DNA of 48,093 bases from Gelidibacter algens (GTDB lineage: Bacteria; Bacteroidota; Bacteroidia; Flavobacteriales; Flavobacteriaceae): NCBI RefSeq assembly GCF_001678675.1, contig NZ_LZRN01000031.1, positions 1-48,093 of the forward strand, in the 5' to 3' direction. Of this stretch, positions 33,692 to 43,752 are shown piece after piece. Position numbers and translations under genes: made by a program. Positions within the stretch are counted from its first letter, which is position 1. Each line of letters opens with the position of its first letter. Below the pieces are notes generated by a model. It had not been told where the DNA came from, did not search any database, and saw nothing but the letters and a program-made list of their open reading frames with translations.

Positions 33692-34672
33692 ATGATTTCT
33701 ACGGACGCCATTTTTAACATCCAAACACAAGCCGAATTTGAGTCTGCAAGCCTTGAGGTTTTCAAATTCCAATTCGAAAACAATCGTGTGTACCGATCGT
33801 TTTGTGATTTGCTTTATATCCACCCCAGTGATGTGAAGCGTATTGAAGACATCCCATTTTTACCGATACAATTCTTCAAATCGCATGATATTTTGAGCAG
33901 TTCACAACCGGTTGAACAATTATTTACCAGTTCAGGAACTACGGGCGCTATGACCAGTAAACATCAAGTAACGGATGTTCAGATTTACGAGGAAAGCTTT
34001 AGACGTGCCTTCAAGCATTTTTATGGTACTATTGAAGATTGTGTGGTTTTGGCCTTATTACCATCTTATTTGGAACGTGAAGGTTCTTCATTGATCTATA
34101 TGGTAGAAGACATGATCGAAAAATCGCACCAACCAGAAAGTGGATTTTACTTGCATAACCTCTCAGAGTTGAAAGATATTTTAATTTCGTTAGATGCACA
34201 TGGTAAAAAGGTTTTACTTATTGGCGTCTCCTTTGCACTTCTCGACCTCGTAGAATCATATCAATTTCAATTGAAAAATACCGTCATTATGGAAACCGGT
34301 GGCATGAAAGGAAGACGAAAAGAATTGGTAAGAGAAGAACTTCATGCCATACTTGAAAAAGGCTTTGGCGTAAAAACCATCCATAGCGAGTATGGGATGA
34401 CTGAATTATTGAGTCAGGCGTATTCCAAAGGCCATGGCGTTTTTGAATGCCCCAAATGGATGCAGATTTTAACAAGAGATCCTGAAGATGCATTGACCAT
34501 CCTCCCGAAAAACAAGACAGGAGGCATTAACGTTATTGATTTGGCAAACATCAATTCATGCTCTTTTATTGCCACACAGGACTTAGGAAAGGTGTTACCT
34601 GATAATCAATTTGAAATTATTGGACGTTTTGATAATTCAGACATTAGAGGTTGCAACCTCATGGTATTATAA
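33692..34672 (+). CDS. LuxE/PaaK-like acyl-protein synthetase/transferase
   Basis: 326 residues. Distant member of the adenylate-forming family with the phosphate loop FTSSGTTGAMTS and a EYGMTELLSQAY motif, as in LuxE-type acyl-protein synthetases. Lacks the full C-terminal adenylation lid. Such proteins activate fatty acids or aryl acids; the flavobacterial members have no established substrate. No lux-type reductase genes are near. Followed by a strong terminator. Confidence 0.8.
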   Translation: MISTDAIFNIQTQAEFESASLEVFKFQFENNRVYRSFCDLLYIHPSDVKRIEDIPFLPIQFFKSHDILSSSQPVEQLFTSSGTTGAMTSKHQVTDVQIYEESFRRAFKHFYGTIEDCVVLALLPSYLEREGSSLIYMVEDMIEKSHQPESGFYLHNLSELKDILISLDAHGKKVLLIGVSFALLDLVESYQFQLKNTVIMETGGMKGRRKELVREELHAILEKGFGVKTIHSEYGMTELLSQAYSKGHGVFECPKWMQILTRDPEDALTILPKNKTGGINVIDLANINSCSFIATQDLGKVLPDNQFEIIGRFDNSDIRGCNLMVL

Positions 34673-34997
34673 ATGTTTGTTAAAGTCTGTAATTGCAATG
34701 TAATACATACGACCAAACCAACACTTAAAAAGACTGACATTTTGGGAAGCCAAAAAAAAGTATTCTATAATTAGTAAAAGAAAGAAGTTTTTAAGTTGAT
34801 TGGTTGGTTTTTTAACGCCTGATTGAAGTTTAATTCGTCAGGCGTTTTTTTTTTAGAAAAGCGGCAATCTTTTAAATTTGTAAATTAAATTTCAAAGATT
34901 ACCTAGCTGAACCAATCTCGCTCCCGACACTTCAGGATGGGCGGGATCTTAGTATTCCACCTTTTTGTTTTTTGATTAGGGTTGAAATGACTTCATA
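34673..34997. other. 325-bp spacer between the LuxE-like gene and tyrS
   Basis: No gene seen. Both genes end here. It contains the terminator at 34814-34854 and a second hairpin (TCCCG 34922-34926 with CGGGA 34942-34946), a GC-rich island in AT-rich sequence that may act for tyrS or be a dispersed repeat. Confidence 0.55.
34814..34854 (+). terminator. Terminator after the LuxE-like gene
   Basis: AACGCCTGA, 15-nt loop, TCAGGCGTT, then ten T. The T-run is only on the + strand, so it serves the rightward gene. Confidence 0.9.
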
Positions 34998-36308
34998 TTA
35001 AGAACCCACTTTAACAATATAAGTACTCTTCTTCCCTCTATTGAGAATAATGTATTTGCCATTGATCAGATCCTCAGTTGACAAGACATAATCTTCAGCA
35101 ACTTTATCCTTATTTACAGAAATTGAATTTTCCTTCAAGGCACGACGTGCTTCGCCGTTGGAATTAAGAAAATTGGTCTTTGCAGCAAGTGCCGCAATCA
35201 TATCGACACCTTCATCAAAGTCAGCTTTAGAAATTTCAGCTAAAGGCACACCTTCAAACACTTCTAAAAACATGGATTCATTCAAGGTTTTTATGTCTTG
35301 TTTAAAGGAGTCACTAAACAAAATATTTGATGCTCTTTCAGCATTTTCAAAATCTTCTTTAGAATGTACAAAAGTGGTCACTTCTTCAGCCAATCGTTTT
35401 TGTAGATGGCGCATATGTGGCGCTTCATGGTGCTCAACTATTAAGTGTTCAATGATCTTTCTATCTAAAAAGGTAAAAATTTTAATGTATTTCTCAGCAT
35501 CTTCATCGCTTGTATTCAACCAAAACTGGTAAAATTGGTATACTGATGTTTTATCAGCATCCAACCAGATGTTGCCGCCTTCACTTTTGCCAAATTTAGA
35601 ACCATCAGCTTTGGTAATCAACGGACAGGTCATTGCATAAGCCTTTGCTTCTTCACCAACATTCATACGTCTTACCAACTCGGTTCCTGTGGTAATATTA
35701 CCCCATTGGTCACTTCCGCCCATTTGTAAAACAACATTATGATGTTTGTGCAAATGGTAAAAATCATACCCTTGGATCAATTGGTAGGTAAATTCCGTGA
35801 AGGACATGCCAACACTACCTTCTTCGCCAGATAAACGTTTTTTGACAGAATCTTTGGACATCATATAATTGACCGTAATGCGTTTGCCAACATCTCTTGC
35901 AAAGTCAATGAACGTGAAATTCTTCATCCATTCGTAGTTGTTCACTAAAACTGGAGCGTTTTTAGCGGTAGAATCAAAATCCAAGAATCGGGATAACACT
36001 GATTTTATTCCCGCCACATTCTTTTCCAAAGCAACCTCATCAAGTAAATTACGTTCATCGCTTTTACCAGAAGGGTCTCCAATCATTCCAGTAGCGCCAC
36101 CAACCAAAGCCATAGGTTTGTGCCCTGCTCTTTGCAAGTGTACCAAAAGAATTATTGGAACCAGACTCCCGATATGGAGTGAATCTGACGTAGGATCAAA
36201 GCCAATATAAGCGGTGGTCATCTCTTTATTGAGTTGGTCTTCAGTGCCGGGCATGATATCGTGGACCATTCCTCTCCAACGTAAATCTTCTACAAAGGCG
36301 TTTGTCAT
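34998..36308 (-). CDS. tyrS: Tyrosyl-tRNA synthetase
   Basis: 436 residues. Class I motifs: HIGS (in [11 protein letters not shown]) and KFGKS (in [11 protein letters not shown]). C-terminal S4 RNA-binding domain (about 370-430) binds the long variable arm of tRNA-Tyr. Attaches tyrosine to tRNA-Tyr. Single gene with a TATCTTTG promoter element 30 bp before the ATG. Confidence 0.97.
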   Translation of the reverse strand: MTNAFVEDLRWRGMVHDIMPGTEDQLNKEMTTAYIGFDPTSDSLHIGSLVPIILLVHLQRAGHKPMALVGGATGMIGDPSGKSDERNLLDEVALEKNVAGIKSVLSRFLDFDSTAKNAPVLVNNYEWMKNFTFIDFARDVGKRITVNYMMSKDSVKKRLSGEEGSVGMSFTEFTYQLIQGYDFYHLHKHHNVVLQMGGSDQWGNITTGTELVRRMNVGEEAKAYAMTCPLITKADGSKFGKSEGGNIWLDADKTSVYQFYQFWLNTSDEDAEKYIKIFTFLDRKIIEHLIVEHHEAPHMRHLQKRLAEEVTTFVHSKEDFENAERASNILFSDSFKQDIKTLNESMFLEVFEGVPLAEISKADFDEGVDMIAALAAKTNFLNSNGEARRALKENSISVNKDKVAEDYVLSTEDLINGKYIILNRGKKSTYIVKVGS

Positions 36309-36337
36309 GAATTCTAGAATTATTTTCTAATGTCCCG

Positions 36338-36345
36338 CAAAGATA
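36338..36345 (-). promoter_or_regulatory. -7 element of the tyrS promoter
   Basis: TATCTTTG on the - strand, 30 bp before the tyrS start. No obvious TTG at -33. Confidence 0.5.
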
Positions 36346-36398
36346 AACATCAGTAGAGAATTAGGAATTAATATGTAATAATTCTTTATTTTAGTCAC

Positions 36399-37427
36399 AT
36401 GATATTAGTTACAGGAGGTACAGGATTGGTAGGTTCTCATTTGCTTTTTAAATTATTGGAAACCAACGCCAAGGTGAAGGCAATTTACAGAAGAGAACAT
36501 AAATTGGAGTTGGTAAAAAAAGTCTTTTCTTATTACACTGAAGACGTTGCCTCACTGTATCAAAAAATTGAATGGATTAAAGCTGATATTACAGATGTAC
36601 CTTCTTTGGAAATTGCCTTCAAAGATGTTGATTACGTTTACCATTGTGCCGCTTTTGTGAGTTTTGAACCTGACAAATACCACCAACTGCGCAATTTGAA
36701 TATTAAGGGTACTGCAAATGTGGTCAACTTATGCATCTCAAATGGAGTTAAAAAATTGTGTTATGTGAGTTCTATTGCAACTATTGGGCATCATCAAAAT
36801 CCTGAGCAGCTCATTACTGAAGACACCCATTGGAACCAAGAAGAGGATAACAGCGTGTATGCCATTACCAAATATGGGGCTGAGACTGAAGTTTGGCGTG
36901 GTACCCAAGAAGGGGTTGACGCAGTTATTTTGAATCCGGGAATTATCATTGGGCCAGGGTTCTGGAATGGCGGTGGCAGTAGCAGTTTATTAAAAAAGGT
37001 CTATAAGGGCATGCCGTATTACACAAAGGGTGTTACTGGCTATGTGGATGTGGATGATGTTGTGAAGGCCATGATTTTATTGATGGAGAGCGATATAAAA
37101 AATGAACGGTTTATTGTCATTTCAGAAAACTTATCCTTTAAAGAGTTTCAGCAGCAAACAGCTTTGGCACTCAATGTAAAACCCGCCCTAAAAGAGGCCA
37201 GCGCTTTTATTTTAGCAGTGGGCTGGCGCTTGGATTGGCTGAACCAAGTCCTCACCGGAAAACGCCGCAGATTATCTAGGCATATGGTAAAAAGCGCAAA
37301 GAGCATCACACAATATGATGCATCGAAGTTAAAAGATGCGCTCAATTTCAAATTTAAACCAATGTCAATTTCTCTAAAGGAAAACGCTCAATTATTCTTA
37401 AGTGATTTGGAGAAAAATCCCTATTGA
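36399..37427 (+). CDS. NAD-dependent epimerase/dehydratase (extended SDR)
   Basis: 342 residues. Rossmann GGTGLVGSHL at 5-14; catalytic YxxxK in YAITKYGAE; a Ser/Thr in YVSSIATIG upstream. This matches the dihydroflavonol-reductase-like SDR group. Substrate unknown: members act on nucleotide sugars, sterols or flavonoid-like ketones. Transcribed opposite to and overlapping the DUF4296 gene by 7 bp at the 3' ends. Confidence 0.87.
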   Translation: MILVTGGTGLVGSHLLFKLLETNAKVKAIYRREHKLELVKKVFSYYTEDVASLYQKIEWIKADITDVPSLEIAFKDVDYVYHCAAFVSFEPDKYHQLRNLNIKGTANVVNLCISNGVKKLCYVSSIATIGHHQNPEQLITEDTHWNQEEDNSVYAITKYGAETEVWRGTQEGVDAVILNPGIIIGPGFWNGGGSSSLLKKVYKGMPYYTKGVTGYVDVDDVVKAMILLMESDIKNERFIVISENLSFKEFQQQTALALNVKPALKEASAFILAVGWRLDWLNQVLTGKRRRLSRHMVKSAKSITQYDASKLKDALNFKFKPMSISLKENAQLFLSDLEKNPY

Positions 37428-37852
37428 GGTAAAGGGTCCTCAATTTCTCTTAGTGCGCCTTTTACTCTTTTTTTAGTGACACCAGTGGAGTCACCAAGTT
37501 CTTGTTCTTCTTTAACCAGCTCTTCGTAAAGGTCCTTATTTTTTTGGAGAGTTACTCTCACGTTTTCAATCATGGCCGAGTAGCCTTCAGTATCATAAGC
37601 ATAATAGGTGTTGCTTTCGGCAAACTGTAAACTATCGATATTATATTTTTTATAGACATAATCTAGGGGCATGACCCCATTAAGCTCCAATATTTTCCTA
37701 TTGACTCCCTTCGCTGCATTAAGAATATACACATCATACATGATCTCCGTCATTTTATCCTTGCCAATCAATTTTGTCGGCTTTTTAGGTTTGTCCATGC
37801 CGCTGCACCCAAAAAGGGCAATCAGAACAATGATGCAAAAGAAGTGTTTCAT
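37421..37852 (-). CDS. DUF4296 lipoprotein
   Basis: 143 residues. Lipoprotein signal with lipobox LFGC (Cys16). The body is a helical DUF4296 domain (KMTEIMYDVYILNAAKG, then YNIDSLQFAESNTYYA), a Bacteroidota-specific family of unknown function. It overlaps the dihydroorotase gene by 4 bp (ATGA) and is translationally coupled to it, an arrangement also common in relatives. Confidence 0.9.
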   Translation of the reverse strand: MKHFFCIIVLIALFGCSGMDKPKKPTKLIGKDKMTEIMYDVYILNAAKGVNRKILELNGVMPLDYVYKKYNIDSLQFAESNTYYAYDTEGYSAMIENVRVTLQKNKDLYEELVKEEQELGDSTGVTKKRVKGALREIEDPLPQ

Positions 37853-39231
37853 CTAATAAAGGTTAATCGTTTCCCGGCTTTGACATCTAAAAACTTGAAA
37901 TTCTTATACACTAAGGCGCCATTCACAAACGTATGAGTAATTCTCGATTTAAAAAGCGTGTTCTCAAAAGGTGACCAGCCACATTTATATATAATGTTAT
38001 CTTTTTTCACCGTCCATGGGCTGTTGATATCCACAATAGCCAAATCAGCATAATATCCTGGTTTGATATAGCCGCGTTTTTCTATCTGAAATAAGATGGC
38101 TGGATTATGACACATTTTCTCGGCAATTTTTTCTAAACTGATCTTACCATTATGATAGCTTTCAATCATAGCTACAAGCGCATGCTGTACTAACGGTCCT
38201 CCAGATGGCGCATCTGTATAAACATTTTGTTTTTCTTGTAAGGTATGTGGAGCATGGTCACTAGCAACCACATCAATGCGGTCATCTAAAAGAGCTTTCC
38301 ATAGTTCGTCACGATCTTTCGCTGTCTTTATAGCAGGGTTCCATTTGATTAATGAGCCTTTTTTCTTGTAATCTTCATCACTAAACCATAAATGGTGAAT
38401 ACACACTTCTGCAGTAATTTTCTTATCCTTGAGCGGAATCTTATTAGAGAACAACTTGGTCTCCTTGCCTGTAGATAAATGGAAAACATGCAAGCGTGCC
38501 CCAGTTTTTTTTGCTAATTCTATAGCTTTAGATGAGGATATATAGCACGCTTCCTCACTTCTAATAACAGGATGGCATTCCATAGGAATATCGTTCCCAT
38601 ATTTTTCAAGATGCTCCTCAAGATTGTTTTTGATGGTAGCTTCATCTTCACAATGTACAGAAATCAACAAGTCAGTACTTTTGAAGATCTTTTCCAGAAC
38701 TTCCGTATTGTCCACCAACATATCACCTGTTGATGATCCTAAAAACAGTTTAAGACCAGCAACATTTTTAGAATCTACCTTTAATATTTCTTCCAAATTG
38801 GTATTGGTACCCCCAAACATAAATGAATAATTGGCGTAGGAGGTGTTTGCAGCAATTTCAAACTTTTCTTCAAGCTTCTCTATAGTTGTGGTTTGAGGCA
38901 CGGTGTTTGGCATTTCTATAAACGACGTGATCCCACCAGCCACGGCAGCTTTGGATTCTGACTCAATAGTTGCCTTATGTGTCAATCCTGGCTCCCTAAA
39001 ATGGACTTGGTCATCGATGACTCCAGGAAACACATAGCTGCCCTCAACATCCACTACAACTACATCAGATGTTTTAGCACTGATAGAATCAGCAACTTCC
39101 TTAATAAACTCTCCTTCAATTAAAATGTCGCCCTCAAAAATGCGTCCTTCATTAACAATCTTTGCATTTTTAATTAAGTACCGTTTTTGTCTTTCATGTA
39201 TTTTTTTCTTATTGTTTTTTAACGGACACAT
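37849..39231 (-). CDS. pyrC: Dihydroorotase (amidohydrolase)
   Basis: 460 residues. Metal-binding motif DQVHFREPG, the likely carboxylated Lys in GLKLFLGSS, His in ISVHCED and HVFHLST, and catalytic Asp in ASDHAPH. Closes carbamoyl-aspartate to dihydroorotate, step 3 of pyrimidine synthesis. Homologues usually start close to the KRYLIKNAKIVNEG region, so the first ~17 residues (MCPLKNNKKK) are doubtful, but no other ATG in frame is available; an ATG in another frame lies nearby. Confidence 0.9.
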   Translation of the reverse strand: MCPLKNNKKKIHERQKRYLIKNAKIVNEGRIFEGDILIEGEFIKEVADSISAKTSDVVVVDVEGSYVFPGVIDDQVHFREPGLTHKATIESESKAAVAGGITSFIEMPNTVPQTTTIEKLEEKFEIAANTSYANYSFMFGGTNTNLEEILKVDSKNVAGLKLFLGSSTGDMLVDNTEVLEKIFKSTDLLISVHCEDEATIKNNLEEHLEKYGNDIPMECHPVIRSEEACYISSSKAIELAKKTGARLHVFHLSTGKETKLFSNKIPLKDKKITAEVCIHHLWFSDEDYKKKGSLIKWNPAIKTAKDRDELWKALLDDRIDVVASDHAPHTLQEKQNVYTDAPSGGPLVQHALVAMIESYHNGKISLEKIAEKMCHNPAILFQIEKRGYIKPGYYADLAIVDINSPWTVKKDNIIYKCGWSPFENTLFKSRITHTFVNGALVYKNFKFLDVKAGKRLTFIR

Positions 39232-39289
39232 GCTGTTCGCAATTAATCATTCCCATGGGTAGTGAATTTTTTAGCATGCTCGTTTCATA

Positions 39290-40012
39290 TTATTTGCTAA
39301 ATAAGCTTTTGAATTTCATGGTAATGACTCCAAAAATAGCTTCGGAAATAATCCCGCCACTCATTTTCGATTTTCCTTTTGCCCGATCTGTAAAAATTAC
39401 AGGAATTTCAATAACATTAAACCCTTTTAAATGGGCTTTAAATTTCATTTCTATTTGAAACGCGTAGCCCACAAATTTAATTGTATCTAAGTTAATAGTC
39501 TGTAAGACTTTCCTTTTATAACAAACAAAACCTGCTGTAGTGTCCTGTATGTCCATTCTTGTAATAAACCGAACATATTTGGATGCCAAATATGAGAGTA
39601 ATATCCTATTCATTGGCCAATTGACCACGTTAACACCCGTGATATATCGAGATCCAATGGCAACATCAGCCCTATCACTCGCACAGGCCGAATAAAGTTT
39701 GCCTAAATCTTCGGGGTTATGTGAGAAATCGGCGTCCATTTCAAAAATATACTCGTAGTTTTTGGCGAGGCTCCATTTAAATCCATCAATATATGCTGTG
39801 CCCAAACCTGTTTTGTCTTCTCGCTTGAGCAAAAATAAACGGTCTGGAAACTCTGTTTGCAACGACTCTACTTTCTCGGCTGTCAAATCTGGTGAATTGT
39901 CATCAACCACAAGCACATCGAAAGCCTTGTTCTGCGCAAAAACTGCTATGATTATAGCTTCAATGTTTTCAATTTCATTGTAGGTTGGAATGATGACAAT
40001 GGCGTCTTTCAT
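39290..40012 (-). CDS. Polyprenol-phosphate-mannose synthase-like glycosyltransferase (GT2)
   Basis: 240 residues. GT2 motifs VVDDNSPDLTA and MDADFSHNP (metal-binding DAD), and RYITG, close to dolichol-phosphate mannosyltransferase Dpm1. No C-terminal membrane segments, so it is the soluble catalytic type that loads sugar from a nucleotide donor onto a polyprenyl phosphate at the membrane. Products feed glycosylation or lipid modification. Divergent from DUF4271-hemD; the 86-bp gap has a TACTTTTG element (40027-40034) for this gene. Confidence 0.88.
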   Translation of the reverse strand: MKDAIVIIPTYNEIENIEAIIIAVFAQNKAFDVLVVDDNSPDLTAEKVESLQTEFPDRLFLLKREDKTGLGTAYIDGFKWSLAKNYEYIFEMDADFSHNPEDLGKLYSACASDRADVAIGSRYITGVNVVNWPMNRILLSYLASKYVRFITRMDIQDTTAGFVCYKRKVLQTINLDTIKFVGYAFQIEMKFKAHLKGFNVIEIPVIFTDRAKGKSKMSGGIISEAIFGVITMKFKSLFSK

Positions 40013-40098
40013 CGGTAAAATTTTAGCAAAAGTAAGTTTTTTTAAAAGATTAATTTTATTGAAATGAACAGATAAAATTTTCTTTATAATTTAGCAGC

Positions 40099-40752
40099 AT
40101 GCTAAGAGACGTCATATCTTACGAATGGTTTACCATATTTATGGTTTTAGGATTGGTTTTCATTGCAATTGCCAAAGTATCCTTCACCAATCGATTTATC
40201 GATTTTTTGGGTGTTTTTGGCAACTCAAAATACCTCAAACTTTACACCAAGGATCAAAAATTTATTGATGTTTTTGATGCGCTCTTATTTTTGAATCTCG
40301 TCATTTCTATTTCCATCTTTGGCTACCTCTCCTATTTGACATTGGAGTCTACACAAACCTTTGAGCTGGATGTGTTTTTAAAGTTTATGCTGGGAGTTAC
40401 CTCCCTGGCTCTGGTTAAAATATTAGCCGAACGACTTATCGGAAGTGTGTTTGAAATTGACCGTTTGATCGACGCTTATCTCTTTCAAAAAATCAGTTAC
40501 AAAAATTTCAGTGGCTTTGTGCTCTTACCCATTAACGCCTTGTTATTGTACACAATTAACCCATCAAAAGTTATAATTTTTGCCGTCATTTCTTTACTAA
40601 TAATTATCAATGTAATTGGATTTATCACGTCGTTTAAAAATCATCAAAAGACAGTGATAGACAACATATTCTATTTTATTTTGTATCTTTGCGCACTTGA
40701 AATTGGGCCTTATCTGATTTTGTATAAAATAATTGTAGAATATAAAGTATAA
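40099..40752 (+). CDS. DUF4271 membrane protein
   Basis: 217 residues with about six membrane segments (12-31, 63-88, 94-112, 133-150, 155-175, 190-212). DUF4271 is a Bacteroidota family of unknown function that is typically found directly before hemD, as here (15 bp apart). A role linked to haem or to the cell envelope is a guess from context. Confidence 0.85.
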   Translation: MLRDVISYEWFTIFMVLGLVFIAIAKVSFTNRFIDFLGVFGNSKYLKLYTKDQKFIDVFDALLFLNLVISISIFGYLSYLTLESTQTFELDVFLKFMLGVTSLALVKILAERLIGSVFEIDRLIDAYLFQKISYKNFSGFVLLPINALLLYTINPSKVIIFAVISLLIIINVIGFITSFKNHQKTVIDNIFYFILYLCALEIGPYLILYKIIVEYKV

Positions 40753-40767
40753 AACCCTCCCTAGCCT

Positions 40768-41517
40768 ATGAAAGTGAAAACAATTTTAGTGTCTCAACCC
40801 GAACCTAAAATCGAAAATTCGCCTTACTTTGATCTCCAAGAAAAGCAAAAAGTAAAAATTGACTTCCGCCCATTTATACACGTAGAAGGTGTTGCAGCAA
40901 AAGATGTAAGACAGCAAAAAGTTGACCTTACACAATATACTGCCATCATTTTGACCAGCAGGAATTCTGTAGATCATTTTTTTAGAGTGGCAGACGAAAT
41001 GCGCTTTAAAGTACCAGACTCCCTAAAGTATTTTTGTCAAAGTGAAGCGGTGGCGTTCTATCTTCAAAAATATGTAGTGTATAGGAAACGAAAAATTTAT
41101 GTAGGTAAACGCAATTTTGAGGATCTCTCTCCTTTGATCAAAAAATACAAAGACGAAAATTTCCTATTGCCCACTACAGATAAATTAAAAGATGAAGTGC
41201 CTGCAACTCTCAATGCATTGAACATTAAGTGGAAAGAAGCAATTTTCTATAAAACGGTAATTAGCGATTTGTCTGATCTTGCAGATGTGTACTATGATAT
41301 TCTAGTGTTTTTCAGCCCTTCAGGAATTGAATCATTGTTTCAAAACTTTCCAGATTTTAAGCAAAACGAGACTCGTATTGCGGTATTTGGAAACACCACG
41401 GCCAAGGCTGTTGAAGAGCACGGACTGAGAATTGATATCTTGGCTCCTACACCAGAAACCCCATCGATGACCATGGCGTTAGAAAAATATATTGAAAAAG
41501 CAAATAAAGGAAAATAA
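40768..41517 (+). CDS. hemD: Uroporphyrinogen-III synthase
   Basis: 249 residues. HemD proteins are poorly conserved. The two-lobe pattern and signature pieces are present: ILTSRNSVDHFF, FFSPSGIESLF and AVFGNTTAKAVEE. Converts hydroxymethylbilane to uroporphyrinogen III in tetrapyrrole synthesis. A TATCTTTG motif lies inside the upstream gene (40684-40691) and might add a second promoter. Strong shared terminator downstream. Confidence 0.9.
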   Translation: MKVKTILVSQPEPKIENSPYFDLQEKQKVKIDFRPFIHVEGVAAKDVRQQKVDLTQYTAIILTSRNSVDHFFRVADEMRFKVPDSLKYFCQSEAVAFYLQKYVVYRKRKIYVGKRNFEDLSPLIKKYKDENFLLPTTDKLKDEVPATLNALNIKWKEAIFYKTVISDLSDLADVYYDILVFFSPSGIESLFQNFPDFKQNETRIAVFGNTTAKAVEEHGLRIDILAPTPETPSMTMALEKYIEKANKGK

Positions 41518-41537
41518 AATTTCTACTTTAAATAACT

Positions 41538-41576
41538 AAAAAAGGCGATTCAAAAAATTTGAATCGCCTTTTTATT
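41538..41576. terminator. Bidirectional terminator between hemD and pckA
   Basis: AAAAAGGCGATTCAAA and TTTGAATCGCCTTTTT form a 16-bp stem with a very short loop and T-runs on both sides, ending the two convergent units. Confidence 0.95.
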
Positions 41577-41594
41577 TTATAGTGAAGTTGTGGT

Positions 41595-43211
41595 TTAAAA
41601 CGCGTAGCGTTGTGGCCCACCTCTTCTGATCTCCTCGCTTGCAAAATTTTCAAATTTCTTGAAGTTTTCTCTAAAGGCATTTGTCAATTTGAAGGCTGTA
41701 GCGTAATAGGCTTCATCATCAGCCCAAGTAGTTCTCGGACTCAATACTTCATCAGGAACACCCGGGCAAGATCTTGGTTGCGCTACTCCAAATACGGAAT
41801 GGATGTGGTAATCTTCATAAGTATAGCCTTTTAAATCACCATTCAATACGGCGTTAATCATGGCTCTTGTGTATTTCAATTTCATTCTTGTTCCTACGCC
41901 GTAAGGTCCACCTGTCCATCCAGTATTTACCAACCACACATTAACGCCAGTTTCTTTCATTTTAGCACTTAACATTTCTGCATATTTTGCAGGATGCAAC
42001 GGCATGAATGGTGCACCAAAACACGCTGAAAAATTTGGTGTAGGTTCTACAACCCCTGCTTCAGTTCCCGCAACTTTGGCGGTATAGCCAGAAATAAAAT
42101 GGTAAGCCGCTTGATTAGGTGTCAATTTGGAGATTGGAGGTAACACACCAAAAGCATCTGCTGTTAAAAAGAAAATATTCTTAGGATTTTTACCAATAGA
42201 AGGTACTTGAATATTATCAATATGGTCTATTGGGTAACTTACACGAGTATTTTGCGTAATGGACACATCATCAAAATCAACATCTCCATTAGCATTTAAA
42301 ATGACATTTTCTAAAATGGCTCCTTTTTTAATCGCTTTAAAAATATCAGGTTCATTTTCTTCACAAAGATTGATCACTTTCGCATAACAGCCGCCTTCAA
42401 AATTGAATACGGAATTTTCTTTGGTCCATCCGTGCTCATCATCTCCAATTAAACGTCTGTTTGGATCAGCAGATAAGGTTGTTTTTCCTGTTCCTGATAA
42501 TCCGAAAAATATCGCAGTATCATCATCCTTACCCACATTGGCACTACAGTGCATTGGTAAGGTGTTTTTAAATACTGGTAAGATAAAATTCAAGGCAGAA
42601 AAAATACCTTTTTTAATTTCTCCAGTATAACCGGTTCCTCCTATAAGCGCGATTTTTCGCGTAAAATCTAAAATCGCAAAATTATGTTGGCGAGTGCCAT
42701 CCACTTCAGGGTTGGCCATAAACCCAGGAGCGTTTACAACTGTCCATTCTGGAGAAAAGTTTTTCAATTCTTCGCCAGTTGGTCGTAAAAACATATTGTA
42801 AGCAAATTGATTGCTCCATGGATACTCAGTAATTACTCTAATATTTAGCTTGTAATTCTCATCTGCACAAGCGTAACTGTCCCTTACATAAATTTCTTTT
42901 CCTGAAAGATAAGCTGTAACCTTATCATATAACTTCTGAAAATCATCCGGATCAAATGCAATGTTGATATTTCCCCACCACACACGGTCTTTAGTAATCT
43001 CATCTTTAACTATAAATCTATCTTGTGGCGAACGTCCAGTAAACTCTCCAGTATTTACCGCCAAGGCACCAGAAGAAGATTCCACACCTTGCCCTTTGGC
43101 GACTGCTATTTCATGAAGTTTTTCTGGAGATAATTGGTAATGTACTTCGGCATTTTTAATACCGTACTCATCTAACGAAATCGATTTCGTAGGTTGGGTG
43201 TTATTGGCCAT
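41595..43211 (-). CDS. pckA: Phosphoenolpyruvate carboxykinase (ATP)
   Basis: 538 residues, normal length. P-loop GLSGTGKTTLS, kinase-specific motif RRLIGDDEHGW (Mn/Mg and nucleotide contacts), and substrate Arg in TGRSPQDRFIV. Interconverts oxaloacetate + ATP and phosphoenolpyruvate + CO2, the first step of gluconeogenesis. Single gene with a TAATTTTG -7 candidate (43236-43243) and a strong terminator. Confidence 0.98.
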   Translation of the reverse strand: MANNTQPTKSISLDEYGIKNAEVHYQLSPEKLHEIAVAKGQGVESSSGALAVNTGEFTGRSPQDRFIVKDEITKDRVWWGNINIAFDPDDFQKLYDKVTAYLSGKEIYVRDSYACADENYKLNIRVITEYPWSNQFAYNMFLRPTGEELKNFSPEWTVVNAPGFMANPEVDGTRQHNFAILDFTRKIALIGGTGYTGEIKKGIFSALNFILPVFKNTLPMHCSANVGKDDDTAIFFGLSGTGKTTLSADPNRRLIGDDEHGWTKENSVFNFEGGCYAKVINLCEENEPDIFKAIKKGAILENVILNANGDVDFDDVSITQNTRVSYPIDHIDNIQVPSIGKNPKNIFFLTADAFGVLPPISKLTPNQAAYHFISGYTAKVAGTEAGVVEPTPNFSACFGAPFMPLHPAKYAEMLSAKMKETGVNVWLVNTGWTGGPYGVGTRMKLKYTRAMINAVLNGDLKGYTYEDYHIHSVFGVAQPRSCPGVPDEVLSPRTTWADDEAYYATAFKLTNAFRENFKKFENFASEEIRRGGPQRYAF

Positions 43212-43235
43212 AATAATTTGTGTTGTTTGTGGCTA

Positions 43236-43243
43236 CAAAATTA
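43236..43243 (-). promoter_or_regulatory. -7 element upstream of pckA
   Basis: TAATTTTG on the - strand, 25 bp before the ATG. Fits TAnnTTTG; no clear -33 TTG. Confidence 0.4.
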
Positions 43244-43270
43244 GCAATTATTTTAAAGTATGCACTCTTT

Positions 43271-43666
43271 TTAAGAATTATCACGTCTCATTTTCAAAAA
43301 ATTGATCAACATTACCACCCATGAAATGATCAACAATAAACCGCCAATGGGTGTAATAAAACCGACACTTTTAAAGTCTATATTGGTTACTGCCATAGTT
43401 GCCAATCCGTAAATAGAACCAGAGAACAAAAACACTCCAAATACAACCAGATAATAGATGATAGCTTTTAATTTTTCTTTAATTAAACTAGTGGTTCCAA
43501 CAAATAAAAGCAACAAGGCGTGATACATTTGGTAGCGCACACCAGTCTCAAAGGTTAGTTGGGCATCCACTGAAATCAATTGCTTTAAACCATGGGCGCC
43601 AAAAGCACCAAGAGCTATAGCGATAATCCCAAAAATGGCCGCAGTTGTTAAAATAATTCTATTCAT
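43271..43666 (-). CDS. DUF423 membrane protein
   Basis: 131 residues with four membrane segments (5-25, 45-62, 68-90, 100-122). The family signature ALGAFGAHGLK at 17-27 and RYQMYHALLL at 43-53 identify DUF423 (YgdD/TMEM256-like), a small inner-membrane family of unknown role. Monocistronic, divergent from the saccharopine-dehydrogenase-like gene with an 86-bp gap. Confidence 0.92.
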   Translation of the reverse strand: MNRIILTTAAIFGIIAIALGAFGAHGLKQLISVDAQLTFETGVRYQMYHALLLLFVGTTSLIKEKLKAIIYYLVVFGVFLFSGSIYGLATMAVTNIDFKSVGFITPIGGLLLIISWVVMLINFLKMRRDNS

Positions 43667-43752
43667 ATAATTGCATTTTTGACTTCATTAACCGCGAGTT
43701 ATTTAGTAAATTCGTAATTCTTAACAACAAAATTACTCAAGAAATCCCAATT

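Noticed and set aside
33692-34672. Luminescence (lux) gene set
   Set aside because: The LuxE-like protein stands alone; no luciferase or LuxC-type reductase is nearby.
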